Source: Amycolatopsis oliviviridis
GTDB lineage: Bacteria > Actinomycetota > Actinomycetes > Mycobacteriales > Pseudonocardiaceae
Reading direction: 5' to 3'
Assembly: GCF_014654365.1 (NCBI RefSeq)
Contig: NZ_BNAY01000001.1
Span: 372,001-436,000, forward strand
DNA length: 64,000 nucleotides
Shown in pieces: positions 52,878 to 61,436 of the stretch. The notes beneath the pieces were generated by a model. That model was not told where the DNA came from. It worked only from the letters and a program-made list of their open reading frames with translations, and ran no database searches. Numbering within the stretch: position 1 is the first letter of the stretch; every line of letters starts with the position of its first letter. A program made the position numbers and the translations under genes.

Positions 52878-53418
52878 CGGCGCGGCGCAGGGTCGTGCGC
52901 ACGGTTTCCGCGTCGTCGAGGTTCCCGCCGTGCAGCGCGCCGTCGCGAAGCAGGACGAGGGTGCGCGCGGCGTGCTCGGGATCGTCATGACCCGCGTCGC
53001 GCGATAGGTCGCGAAGGACGCCGAAGAACCAGTCCCGGTGGTCGTCGATGACCCGGCGGACCTGGTGCGCGGGATCGGGGTATTCGGCGGCGGCGTTGAG
53101 GAACTGGCAACCGCGGAAGTCGTCGTCGAGCGTCCGGTCGCCGATGATGCCCAGCGCGGCGAGCAGTGCGTCGCGCGCGGGCTTCCCGCTGGTCACGGCG
53201 GCGACGCCCGCGCGGATCCGCTCGCTCGTCGTGCTCAGGTACGCGGCGACTAGGTCGTCCTTGGTGGGGTAGTGGCGGTAGAAGGTCGCCCTGGTCACGG
53301 CCGCTTCGGAGACCAGGCGCTCCACGCCGACGGCATGGATGCCCTCGGCGTAGAACAGTCGTGACGCTGTCTCGAGCAGCCGGACCTTCGGGTGTACGTC
53401 CCGGTCGGCAGTCGGCAT
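52858..53418 (-). CDS. TetR-family transcriptional regulator
   Basis: A 186-residue regulator with HTH near residues 33-60 (RLVSEAAVTRATFYRHYPTKDDLV). The C-terminal half has the LLRDGALHGG motif of TetR_C_33-type proteins. It is divergent from an alpha/beta hydrolase, with two related operator-like sites between them. Confidence 0.88.
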   Translation of the reverse strand: MPTADRDVHPKVRLLETASRLFYAEGIHAVGVERLVSEAAVTRATFYRHYPTKDDLVAAYLSTTSERIRAGVAAVTSGKPARDALLAALGIIGDRTLDDDFRGCQFLNAAAEYPDPAHQVRRVIDDHRDWFFGVLRDLSRDAGHDDPEHAARTLVLLRDGALHGGNLDDAETVRTTLRRAVTDVVN

Positions 53419-53429
53419 CTTTCAACTCT

Positions 53430-53449
53430 AGAGAAAGAACGGTCATTCC
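53430..53449. promoter_or_regulatory. Possible TetR operator, TetR-proximal site
   Basis: AGAGAAAGAACGGTCATTCC lies 12 bases upstream of the TetR start. Its complement shares GACCG followed by TTCT and CTCT blocks with the site at 53505, suggesting two copies bound by the same regulator. Confidence 0.4.
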
Positions 53450-53504
53450 ACCAGGTCGCCTTCGTCACGTTGCGGAAGAGCTCCCGGACGAGCATTGTTC
53501 AGGC

Positions 53505-53526
53505 AGAAAGACCGATCGTTCTCTCT
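53505..53526. promoter_or_regulatory. Possible TetR operator, hydrolase-proximal site
   Basis: A 22-base near-palindrome, AGAAAGAC-CGATCG-TTCTCTCT, with two mismatched pairs. It is 18 bases before the hydrolase ATG and overlaps where a promoter would lie. Confidence 0.5.
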
Positions 53527-53544
53527 GACTCCGAAGGAGCCACC

Positions 53545-54249
53545 ATGAGCAACCAGAAGCCCACCATCGTCCTGGTCCACGGTGCTTTCGCCGACTCGTC
53601 CAGCTGGAACGGCGTCGTCCCGAAGCTGCGTGAGCAGGGCTACCGGGTGCTGGCCGCGTCGAACCCGCTGCGCGGGATCGAGTCCGACGCGGACTACGTC
53701 GCCGACGTCGTCAACGGAGTGGACGGCCCCGTGGTGCTGGCCGGGCACTCCTACGGCGGCGTGGTGATCAGCCGCGCGGCCACCACCGCGCCGAACGTCA
53801 AGGCGCTCGTCTACATCGCCGCCTTCCAGCCGGAAGCGGGGGAGAGCGTGTTCGAACTGTCCGGCCGGTTCGAGGGAAGCAAGCTCGGCCCGGACACCAC
53901 GAACGTCCTCGCCACCCAGGGCGAGCTGTCGATCAAGCCCGAGAACTTCTCGGACGTGTTCGCCGCCGACGTTCCCGCGGAGACCGCCGACGTCATGGCG
54001 GTCACCCAGCGCCCGGTCACCGAACGCGCGCTCGCCACCCCGTTCGACGGCGAGCCGGCGTGGAAGACCGTGCCGTCCTGGGCGCTGATCGCCGAACAGG
54101 ACCACGCGATCCCCGCCGCCGCGCAGGCGTTCATGACCGAGCGTGCCGGTTCGGAGGTCACGAGGATCGACGCCTCGCACGCGGTGTCGGTCTCGCGGCC
54201 GGACGTCGTCGCGGAGGTCATCCTCGCGGCCGCCGTCAAGGTCGGCTGA
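53545..54249 (+). CDS. Alpha/beta-fold hydrolase (salicylate esterase-like)
   Basis: A 234-residue enzyme; ATG 53545 after AAGGAG. IVLVHGAFADSSSWNGV is the oxyanion block, Ser69 in AGHSYGG the nucleophile, and Asp/His in LIAEQDHAIP and DASHAVSVSRP complete the triad. Size and motifs match the plant-esterase-like group of bacterial hydrolases. Likely repressed by the divergent TetR protein. A very strong hairpin follows. Confidence 0.87.
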   Translation: MSNQKPTIVLVHGAFADSSSWNGVVPKLREQGYRVLAASNPLRGIESDADYVADVVNGVDGPVVLAGHSYGGVVISRAATTAPNVKALVYIAAFQPEAGESVFELSGRFEGSKLGPDTTNVLATQGELSIKPENFSDVFAADVPAETADVMAVTQRPVTERALATPFDGEPAWKTVPSWALIAEQDHAIPAAAQAFMTERAGSEVTRIDASHAVSVSRPDVVAEVILAAAVKVG

Positions 54250-54288
54250 CCCCGAGCCGTCCGAATCGGGCGGCTTGACAGGTGAAAC

Positions 54289-54334
54289 CTCCCCGGAGAG
54301 ACTGCAAAAGCGTTTTTGCAGTCTCTCCGGGGAG
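54289..54334 (+). promoter_or_regulatory. 21-bp hairpin that buries the next gene's ribosome site
   Basis: Perfect arms 54289-54309 and 54314-54334 (CTCCCCGGAGAGACTGCAAAA and inverse), with a GCGT loop. It lies 40 bases after the hydrolase stop. The right arm ends in GGGGAG, the only ribosome site of the flavodoxin-like gene at GTG 54341. It may be a terminator, a translational block, or both. Confidence 0.7.
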
Positions 54335-54340
54335 AACCAC

Positions 54341-54985
54341 GTGAAGATCTTGGTGCTGGATTCGAGCCCGCGTCGTGAGGGCAATTCCTGGGCACTAGCC
54401 CAGGCGCTGGGCAAGGGAGCTGAGGAAGCGGGGCATACGGTCGACTTCGTCCGCCTCTCCGATTTCGTCCGGTCGCCGCTGGACGACTGCCGTGAGTGCC
54501 GCCTGAGCGACGGGTCCTGCGGGATCACGGACGACTACGAGCGGCTGCTGTTCGACCACGTGCTCCCGGCGGACGCGATCGTCTACGCGACACCGCTGCA
54601 CTGGTACGGCATGACCGGACGGCTCAAGTCCTTCCTCGACCGGTTCTTCTGCTACACCTCCGCCAGTTCGCCGCACACCGCCGAGGTCGTGCCGGGGCTG
54701 ATGCACAAACGTGCCGCGGTGCTGATCTCCTGTGAGGAGAGCTACCGCGGCGCGACGCTCGGCCTCGAAGCCCAGTTCCAGGAACTCACCCGGTACCTGC
54801 GCCAGGACCTCGCCGGGATCGTCGTCGGCGTCGGCAACAGCCGCGGCGAGGTGGAACGCGATCCGGCCCGGCCACTGGAGGCGGCGGCCGACCTCGGACG
54901 TAGGCTGGGCGACGCCCACGTCACCGACTATCGGCTGGACACCGACCGGCCGAACCGCGTTTGGGGACCGCCCGTGGAGGTCTGA
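54341..54985 (+). CDS. Flavodoxin-like NAD(P)H:FMN reductase
   Basis: A 214-residue protein starting at GTG 54341. The FMN phosphate loop is LDSSPRREGNSWALA (7-21), followed by DCRECRLSDGSCGITDDY with three Cys, as in iron-sulfur or flavodoxin-family reductases, and PLHWYGMTGRLKSFLDRFF. It should reduce quinones, azo dyes or metals using flavin. Directly upstream of a LacI gene whose TTG starts at the next base, so the two are coupled. Confidence 0.82.
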   Translation: MKILVLDSSPRREGNSWALAQALGKGAEEAGHTVDFVRLSDFVRSPLDDCRECRLSDGSCGITDDYERLLFDHVLPADAIVYATPLHWYGMTGRLKSFLDRFFCYTSASSPHTAEVVPGLMHKRAAVLISCEESYRGATLGLEAQFQELTRYLRQDLAGIVVGVGNSRGEVERDPARPLEAAADLGRRLGDAHVTDYRLDTDRPNRVWGPPVEV

Positions 54986-56005
54986 TTGTCGCCGACCATC
55001 CGTGACGTCGCCGCCGCCGCGGGAGTCTCGATCACCACCGTCTCCCACGTGCTCAGCGGGCAGGGACGGATCTCGGAAGAGACGCGGCAGCGCGTCGCGC
55101 GGGCGGCGGCCGAACTCGGCTACCAGGCCAGCGTGCACGCGCAGCAGCTGGTCACGCGGCGCAGCCGCACCCTGGCGATCCAGCTCGCGAACTCGGTCGA
55201 CGCGAGCAGCGCCTGTGCCCTCGTGCCGAACTCGGACTACTTCCTCGAAGTCCTCAACGGGGCCGCCGAGGCCGCGTCGAAACGGTCGTACGCGCTGCTG
55301 CTGGCCCCGGCGGACGCGGACCTCGACAGGTTGAACGCCTTCGCCGTCGACGGCGCGATCCTCGTCGATCCCCGTGGTGACGAACCGTTCTTCGCGACGG
55401 GATGGTGCCGTGACCGGCCGCTGGTGACCGTCGGACGCCCGATGGCGGCGCCGTGCCCGGTGCCGGTCGTCGTCGACAACGACCTGGTCGCGGCCGCCCG
55501 GCTGATGCTGGATCACTTGGCGGACAACGGTTACGCGCGGCCGGCGATGATCACCACCGACACAAGTCGTTCCTACGCGGCGGATCTGGTCGCGGGATAC
55601 ACCGGCTGGGCGGAAGACCGGGGACTGGAGCCGGTGGTGGTCGAGATCGACGAACCACCGACCGGCGAAGGCACGGCCGAGGCGCTGGGCAGGCTGCTCG
55701 ACCGGCCGGTGTGCCCGGACGCCGTCTTCACGACGTCGGAGAACCTCGCCCTCGGCGTTCTGCACGAGGCGCGTCGGCGGAAGCTCGCGGTGCCCGGCGC
55801 GCTCGGGATCTGCAGCGCGGTCGACAGCGGTTCGCTCAGGCTCACCTCACCGCAGGTGACCGGCATGTTCGTGCATCCACGCGAGGTGGGCGGCCGGGCC
55901 GCCACGGCGTTGATGGACCTCGTCGAGGGCATCGCCCCGAGTGGCGAGCAGCGCCGGATCGAAGTGCCGGTGCGGCTGAACGCGCGCGAATCGACCGCTC
56001 GCTAG
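54986..56005 (+). CDS. LacI-family transcriptional regulator
   Basis: A 339-residue regulator. TTG 54986 follows GGAGG. The N-terminal HTH is TIRDVAAAAGVSITTVSHVLSG (4-25), followed by the hinge LGYQASVHAQQL and a periplasmic-binding-like domain. No adjacent sugar-catabolic gene on its strand; its target may be the flavin reductase operon itself. Ends inside a long palindrome. Confidence 0.9.
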   Translation: MSPTIRDVAAAAGVSITTVSHVLSGQGRISEETRQRVARAAAELGYQASVHAQQLVTRRSRTLAIQLANSVDASSACALVPNSDYFLEVLNGAAEAASKRSYALLLAPADADLDRLNAFAVDGAILVDPRGDEPFFATGWCRDRPLVTVGRPMAAPCPVPVVVDNDLVAAARLMLDHLADNGYARPAMITTDTSRSYAADLVAGYTGWAEDRGLEPVVVEIDEPPTGEGTAEALGRLLDRPVCPDAVFTTSENLALGVLHEARRRKLAVPGALGICSAVDSGSLRLTSPQVTGMFVHPREVGGRAATALMDLVEGIAPSGEQRRIEVPVRLNARESTAR

Positions 56006-56075
56006 TACGCGTTTCGTCCTCTGCATGCGGTACTTGCGCACGCAAGTACCGCATGCAGAGGACGAAACGCGTGCT
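56004..56075. terminator. 72-base near-perfect palindrome spanning two convergent stop codons
   Basis: 32-bp perfect arms (56007-56038, 56041-56072) with a CA centre, extended by three more pairs including one G-T. It begins in the LacI stop codon and ends in the stop codon of the convergent kinase gene. Unusually long for a terminator. Confidence 0.85.
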
Positions 56076-57388
56076 CAAGAAGTCCGGCATTCCGCGACCG
56101 GCGCGTCCCCGCCCTCGTCGCCGGTGGTCGCGATGAAACCGAACGTGGTCGTCCCACCCGCCGGCAGTACCGCGTTCCAGTCCACTTCGGACACTCGAAC
56201 GCGGTCGCCGTCCTGTACCAGGGAACCGTTCCACAGGTTCGCGATCTTGGTTCCGGGCGGCAGGGTCCAGCTGACCTCCCAGCCGGTGAGGCGGGTGTCC
56301 TTCGCGTTCCGTACGGAGACGCGGATCTCCGAACCGCCGGGCCAGCGACTGGCCACCTCATAACGCGCTTCGCATGCCGGGCTCGCGGCGGGAGCGCTCG
56401 CGGTGGGAGCTGCCGGCGCCGCCACCGGGGCCTCGGACGAGTCGCCGTCGAACACGAGGAACCCCGCCAGGACACCACCCGCGACCACCACTCCGCCCGC
56501 GATGGCGAACGGCAGCCGCGAGCGGCGGGTGGGCGCGGGAAGCCGTTTCGTACCGGACAGGATCGCCGGACGGCCGTCGGCGACGGCGCTGAGCATCCGT
56601 TCGGCCTCGGCCATGTCCGGCCGCTCGCCGGGATCACGCCGGAGCAGCCGCAGCAGGACGTCCGTGAGGGGGCCGGTCGTGCGCGGCGCGGTGATCTCGC
56701 CGCGGGCGACCCGTTTGAGGAGCGCGATCTGGTTGCCGTCGGTGCCGAACGGCGGGGCGCCCTCCAGCACCGTGTAGAGCGTCGAGCCGAGGGAGAACAC
56801 GTCCGACGGATAGCCGGGTTCCTCGCCGTCCGCGACCTCGGGGGAGAGGTACGCCGGGGTGCCGACGACGAGGCCGTCGCCGGTCATGGTCCCTTCGCCC
56901 GTGGCGTGGGACAGGCCGAAATCGGCGATCTTGGCCTTGCCGTCGCCGGTGATCAGGACGTTGTTGGGCGTGACGTCCCGGTGCAGGATGCCGTCCTCGT
57001 GGGCCGCCGCCAGCGCGGACGCGATCTGCGCGCCGAGTTCCGCCACCCGTCCGGCGGGGAGCGGGCCGTCGTCCGCGAGGAGTTCCGTCAGCGGCCGCGA
57101 CGGCAGGAACTCCATGACCAGGAACGGGGCCCCGTCCTGTTCGGCGACGTCGTAGACGGTGACGGCGTGCGGATGTTTGAGCCGCGCGGCGACCCGGGCC
57201 TCCCGCATCGCGCGCACGATCGACCGGAACGGGGCGTCGTCCGGCATGGTGTCGGGCAACAGTTGCTTGACCGCGACCGTCCGGTCGAGGCGTTCGTCCC
57301 GTGCCCGCCACACCACGCCCATCGCGCCCCGGCCGACCTTGCGTTCGAGCCGGTACCGTCCGGCGACGAGATCGCCTTCACGTGTCAC
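56075..57388 (-). CDS. Membrane Ser/Thr protein kinase with external family 2 carbohydrate-binding module
   Basis: A 437-residue protein from GTG 57388 (GGGGG upstream). Kinase domain residues ~11-265: Lys41 in VAVKQ, HRD 136-138, DFG 156-158, APE-like SPE. A single TM helix (292-313) and Pro/Ala linker lead to a CBM2-like domain (339-434) with framing Cys339 and Cys434 and Trp349, 370, 386 and 404. CBM2 modules bind cellulose, chitin or xylan. The architecture suggests a kinase that senses polysaccharide outside the cell. The neighbouring operon breaks down glycans. Confidence 0.85.
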   Translation of the reverse strand: MTREGDLVAGRYRLERKVGRGAMGVVWRARDERLDRTVAVKQLLPDTMPDDAPFRSIVRAMREARVAARLKHPHAVTVYDVAEQDGAPFLVMEFLPSRPLTELLADDGPLPAGRVAELGAQIASALAAAHEDGILHRDVTPNNVLITGDGKAKIADFGLSHATGEGTMTGDGLVVGTPAYLSPEVADGEEPGYPSDVFSLGSTLYTVLEGAPPFGTDGNQIALLKRVARGEITAPRTTGPLTDVLLRLLRRDPGERPDMAEAERMLSAVADGRPAILSGTKRLPAPTRRSRLPFAIAGGVVVAGGVLAGFLVFDGDSSEAPVAAPAAPTASAPAASPACEARYEVASRWPGGSEIRVSVRNAKDTRLTGWEVSWTLPPGTKIANLWNGSLVQDGDRVRVSEVDWNAVLPAGGTTTFGFIATTGDEGGDAPVAECRTS

Positions 57389-57458
57389 GCCGCCCCCTGA
57401 TCTCCTGGAGTGCACACGGATCCGCCGGCATTCCGGTTCACCGGGGCAACTCTAGCCG

Positions 57459-58091
57459 TTAGGGGAGCGGGACCTCCTCGACCGGCGCACCGGCCGCCGC
57501 GAGCCACGCCTCGGCGAGCAGCCGGTGACCGAGCGGGCTCGGGTGGACACCGTCCGGGGCCAGCGTCGCCGCCCCGTGTTCGGCCGCCGCACGCGGCATG
57601 AACAGATCCGCGCGGATCAGCCGCGCACCGTACTCGGTCGCCACGTCGATCGCGGCTTCGATCCGGGGCGCCAGATCGTCGGCCCACGCGTGCTGTTCCG
57701 GCTCGACCGGCAGCAGGAACGGGGTGATCACGTACAACTCGGCGGGAAGGTGCTGCCGAGCGGAGGCCAGCAGCCGGGCATAGGTCGCGCGGAACTTCCC
57801 GATCGGGCTCGGGAGGCCGCGGTCGAAGGTCCGCCAGGTGTCGTTGATGCCGATCTTCACGGTCAGCACCGTCGGGCGGGCCGCGAGGACGTCGGTGGTC
57901 CAGCGGGCTTCCAGGTCGTAGATCCGGTTGCCGTTGACACCCCGGTTGAGCACCTCCGGCCCGTCGACCAGCAGCTCCGCGATCTGGCGAACGTAGCCCT
58001 TGCCGAGTGACGCCGGATCGGTGCGGTCGCGGCTGGAGTCGGTGATCGAGTCGCCGGCGAACACCAGCTTGTCGGCCTCGCTGAACTTCAC
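57459..58091 (-). CDS. SGNH/GDSL-type esterase
   Basis: A 210-residue enzyme from GTG 58091. Block I FAGDSITDS carries nucleophile Ser15, block III is GINDTW, and block V DGVHPSPLGH carries Asp and His. No signal peptide, so intracellular. In this operon it probably removes acetyl or other acyl groups from sugars imported by the ABC system. Last gene of the operon; GTGA overlaps the upstream stop. Confidence 0.87.
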   Translation of the reverse strand: MKFSEADKLVFAGDSITDSSRDRTDPASLGKGYVRQIAELLVDGPEVLNRGVNGNRIYDLEARWTTDVLAARPTVLTVKIGINDTWRTFDRGLPSPIGKFRATYARLLASARQHLPAELYVITPFLLPVEPEQHAWADDLAPRIEAAIDVATEYGARLIRADLFMPRAAAEHGAATLAPDGVHPSPLGHRLLAEAWLAAAGAPVEEVPLP

Positions 58092-58849
58092 GCGCCCGCC
58101 TCGATCAGCTTGCGCAGGGAGTCGGCCTCGCCGGGGATCAGCTCCGGATCGTTGTCCGGGACGAACTCCAGCAGCGCGTCGAGCGGCCGCCCGGCCTTCG
58201 CGAGCAGCCCGAACGCCGCCGTCCACAGCTCCGTCCTCGCGTTCAGCGGATGCCGTTCGTTGCTGGGCCACCACGAGAACACGTGCACCGCGCGCACCCG
58301 GTCGAGGACCAGTTCCAGCCCCGCCAGCGCCTGCTCGTCCGGCAGGTCCTGCGGTGGCTGCCAGTAGGTGCCGAGGTTGTCGCGGCCGACCTCGTCGAGC
58401 AGCCGGACGGTCGATTCGGCGGTGTCGGTCAGGGTCCCGCCGTGGAATTCCAGCGCGACCTCCAGCCCGTGTTCGTTCGCGACGTCGGCGGCCTCGCGGA
58501 GACCGGTGACGACCTGTTCACGCTCGTCGGGATCGACGTCCTCGGAGCCCGCTTTACCCGCCCACACGCGGATCCGCGAGGCACCGAGCCGCACGGCGGT
58601 GGCGGCGATCTCGCCGAACTTCCCGGATTCCACCGGGGTGGCACGGAAGTAGGAACCGTAGGAATCGCAGGTCAGCCCGTGCCGTGTCATGGCTTCGAAC
58701 GCGCGCTCGGCAGCCCAGTCGTCACCGGGGCGCACGTGCACGTCGGCGCCCCACTCGATCACCTGCAGTCCCGCGTCCTCGGCTCGGCGCGCGACCTCGT
58801 CGGCGTCCAGCCGCCGCAGCGTCACCGAACACAGTCCCGGGCGGATCAT
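58088..58849 (-). CDS. Sugar phosphate isomerase/epimerase-type TIM barrel protein
   Basis: A 253-residue xylose-isomerase-like TIM barrel. Metal-binding candidates lie in VALEFHGGTLTD (Glu) and the VHVFSW segment (His). Likely isomerises or epimerises a sugar or sugar acid from fucose-rich glycans. ATG 58849 overlaps the LacI stop by four bases; the GDSL gene overlaps its own stop. Confidence 0.82.
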   Translation of the reverse strand: MIRPGLCSVTLRRLDADEVARRAEDAGLQVIEWGADVHVRPGDDWAAERAFEAMTRHGLTCDSYGSYFRATPVESGKFGEIAATAVRLGASRIRVWAGKAGSEDVDPDEREQVVTGLREAADVANEHGLEVALEFHGGTLTDTAESTVRLLDEVGRDNLGTYWQPPQDLPDEQALAGLELVLDRVRAVHVFSWWPSNERHPLNARTELWTAAFGLLAKAGRPLDALLEFVPDNDPELIPGEADSLRKLIEAGA

Positions 58850-59883
58850 CGTTCCTCCAACGGTTGAGTACTTTCCCGCAGCACGACCTCGCCGGTGACC
58901 GGTTTGACGCGGGGGTCGCTCGCGCGGTCGGCGAGCACGAAGTCGAGGGCCTGTTCGCCCATCGTCTCGATCGGGACGCGCACGGTCGACAGCGAAGGCC
59001 TTATGTCGCGCAAGGTGATGATGTCGTCGAAGCCCGCGATCGCGATGTGCTCCGGCACTTCGAGGCCGTGGTCGCGGCAGGCGGCCATCGCGCCGACGGC
59101 CATCACGTCGTTGACCGCGAAGACACAGCCCCGGAAGCCGCTTTCCAGCGCCCGCACCATCGCCGCGTAGCCGCCGTCGCGGGTGAACTCCGCGTGCAGG
59201 ACGTGATTCGCGGGGAGGGTGACGCCGTGGTGCGCGAGTCCGTCACGGAAACCGAGGACGCGATCGCGCGAGGTCAGCAGTCCGGGTGGCCCGGCGAGCA
59301 CGAGGAAGTCGCGATGCCCGATCCCGGTGAGCCGTCCGGCCAGCGCCGCCGCCCCGGGCCCGTTCTCCAGCATGACGGTGTCGAAGGGCAGTTTCCGTTG
59401 CCCGATCACGACGACCCGGCCGTCGGCGGCCTCGAACGCCTTGAGTTCCTTGGTCAGGTTCCGTTGCAGGGCACTGTCCTCGTTGCGGGACCCGGCCAGG
59501 ATGACCGCCCGCGCCCGTTGTCCGCGCAACGTCGTGACGTACTCGAGTTCCTTCTCCGGCCGGTTTTCCGTGCTCGCGATGGTGACCGTCAGCCCGTGCC
59601 GGGCGGCCACGCGCATGACCCCGGACGCGATCGAGGAGAAGTAAGGGTCGACGATGTCGTGCACCAGCAGCCCGACGACGTTGCCGCGGCCGCGGGCCAT
59701 CGCCTGCGCCGGCACGTTCGCCGTGTACTGCAACCGTTCCGCCGCCCGTAGCACCGATTCCCGCAGTGTCCCGCTGACCTGTCTGGTCCCGCCGTTGAGC
59801 GCTCTCGACGCCGTCGCGAGCGACACTCCCGCCTCACGGGCGACGTCGGCCAGGGTGGCCGAACCCGCTGCGCGCTGCGGCAT
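58846..59883 (-). CDS. LacI-family regulator of the glycan operon
   Basis: A 345-residue regulator; ATG 59883 follows GAGGA. The HTH is TLADVAREAGVSLATASRALNGG (9-31), with a full ligand-binding domain. It lies in the middle of the operon, after a hairpin that separates it from the PL6 gene, so it may have its own promoter. It probably represses the transport and hydrolase genes until a sugar is present. Confidence 0.9.
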   Translation of the reverse strand: MPQRAAGSATLADVAREAGVSLATASRALNGGTRQVSGTLRESVLRAAERLQYTANVPAQAMARGRGNVVGLLVHDIVDPYFSSIASGVMRVAARHGLTVTIASTENRPEKELEYVTTLRGQRARAVILAGSRNEDSALQRNLTKELKAFEAADGRVVVIGQRKLPFDTVMLENGPGAAALAGRLTGIGHRDFLVLAGPPGLLTSRDRVLGFRDGLAHHGVTLPANHVLHAEFTRDGGYAAMVRALESGFRGCVFAVNDVMAVGAMAACRDHGLEVPEHIAIAGFDDIITLRDIRPSLSTVRVPIETMGEQALDFVLADRASDPRVKPVTGEVVLRESTQPLEER

Positions 59884-59905
59884 GGTTCCTCCTCGGTGGT
59901 GCGGT

Positions 59906-59943
59906 GGGCTCACGCCGGAGTGGGCTGACTCCGGCGTGAGCCC
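59906..59943 (-). terminator. Hairpin between PL6 and LacI genes
   Basis: 16-bp perfect arms (GGGCTCACGCCGGAGT and inverse) with a 6-base loop, between the PL6 stop and the LacI ribosome site. It may end the transport-hydrolase part of the operon or attenuate it. Confidence 0.75.
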
Positions 59944-59980
59944 GGCTTTGATGTCGACCGCCTGGATGTCGACCGGCCGG

Positions 59981-61423
59981 CTACGGAGCGCCGGGGCCGA
60001 CGTCCGCGGTGGTGAGCGGCCGGTTGGCGATGGCGGCCGTCGAGTACTCGTCGGCGCCGACGTCACGCTTGCTGCCGCGGGCCTGACCGTCGATGTCCAG
60101 CGTGACCGGAGCGGTCGACAAGGTCGCCGCGTCGATCGCGGGGCTGCCCGCGGCGAGCCGCGAGACCCCGTCGGTGCCCTGCACGAGCTTCGGGTCGACT
60201 CGGCGGAAGGTGCCCGCCGGGATGTTGCCGTCCCCGCCCGAACCCCACAGGATGTTGCCGGACCAGGTGAAGTTGCCCGTGGTGCTCATCGAGACCAGGT
60301 CGCCGTTGCTGCCGACGAAGAGGTTGTCCGAGATCGTGCAGTCGCGCGGTTCGATCGTCCGTTTGGTCTCGCCGGAGAGCGTGCTGCTGTTGTTCAGCAG
60401 CGTGTTGTGCGCGATGAGCACGCGGTCCGCCGCGTCGTTGCCGCGCCGGGATTCCTTCGATTCACCCGGGAAGTGGTCCCGGACGGAGCCGCTGCCGACG
60501 ACCAGCGCGTTGCTGGACAGTCCGGCGATGTAGTTGTTGAGGATCTTGTGGTCGTTGCCGTAGATCCGGATGCCTTCCTTGCCGCCGAGGATGAAGTTGG
60601 ATTCGACGACGGTCTTGTTCCCGTGGCGCAGCACGATGCCGCCCAGGCTGTTCCGGATGGTGTTGTTGCGGATGAAGTTGCCCGACGACTTGACCGAGAT
60701 CGCCTCCGGGTCGCCGTTCGCGCGTTCGAACAGGTTGTACTCCACCGTGGCGCCGGCGGTGCTCAGCGCGCGCGGGCTGACACCGAGCCGGATCGGCTCC
60801 CCGCCGTTGTCGCCGGGGAAGGTGTGGTCGGAGAAGTAGTTGCGCAAGACGTGGACGCCTGTCGCCATCTTGTCTTCGTCCGCGCCCTCGATGCAGAGCA
60901 TGACGCCGAGCGTCGTCTTGTGGTGGAAGTGGTTGCGGTCGACCTTGCTGTAGTCGGCGCGGACCATCACCCAGTGCAGGCCTTCGATGTCGGCCAGCTG
61001 GAAGTCGTTGCGGGTCAGGCGGATCCGCGAACAGTTCGGCGGGATCTCCAGCGTGGTGCTCTGCCGGAACTTGAATCCGCTGATCGTGACGCCGGTCGAG
61101 TCGTCGAAGACGAAGCTCTGCTCACCGTTCAGGGTCACCCCGCCGGTGGACTGGGCGACGATGGTGATCGGCTGATCCTTGGTGCCGCGCCTGCCCTTGA
61201 TGGTGATCGGCTTGCCCGTGGGCACGGTGTACGTGCCGTTGTTCACGGTGATGACGGCGCCGGCGGCGGCCGAGTTGATCGCGTTCTGCAGTTCGGTCAG
61301 CGAGCTGACGTTCAGAGCGCACAGACCGTTCGGCTTGGCCGACGCCGTTCCGGCGGTGACCCAGGGGACGGTGACCAGCGCGGCGCCGAGGGTGGCGCCG
61401 GTGAGGAACCTTCTGCGATCCAT
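59981..61423 (-). CDS. Tat-exported polysaccharide lyase, family 6 (chondroitinase B/alginate lyase-like)
   Basis: A 480-residue protein with a twin-arginine signal (DRRRFLTG ... AGTASA). It is a right-handed beta-helix: repeated N-x-F/I and G-x-x-V turns (ITISGFKFRQSTTLE, VDRNHFHHKTTLG, GGIVLRHGNKTVVESN, EGIRIYGNDHKILNNYI), typical of PL6. These cleave alginate or chondroitin-type uronic acid polymers by beta-elimination with a Ca site. It is followed by the fucosidase in the operon order, suggesting a sulfated or fucosylated uronan target. Confidence 0.85.
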   Translation of the reverse strand: MDRRRFLTGATLGAALVTVPWVTAGTASAKPNGLCALNVSSLTELQNAINSAAAGAVITVNNGTYTVPTGKPITIKGRRGTKDQPITIVAQSTGGVTLNGEQSFVFDDSTGVTISGFKFRQSTTLEIPPNCSRIRLTRNDFQLADIEGLHWVMVRADYSKVDRNHFHHKTTLGVMLCIEGADEDKMATGVHVLRNYFSDHTFPGDNGGEPIRLGVSPRALSTAGATVEYNLFERANGDPEAISVKSSGNFIRNNTIRNSLGGIVLRHGNKTVVESNFILGGKEGIRIYGNDHKILNNYIAGLSSNALVVGSGSVRDHFPGESKESRRGNDAADRVLIAHNTLLNNSSTLSGETKRTIEPRDCTISDNLFVGSNGDLVSMSTTGNFTWSGNILWGSGGDGNIPAGTFRRVDPKLVQGTDGVSRLAAGSPAIDAATLSTAPVTLDIDGQARGSKRDVGADEYSTAAIANRPLTTADVGPGAP

Positions 61424-61436
61424 GATGCCTCCGTGC

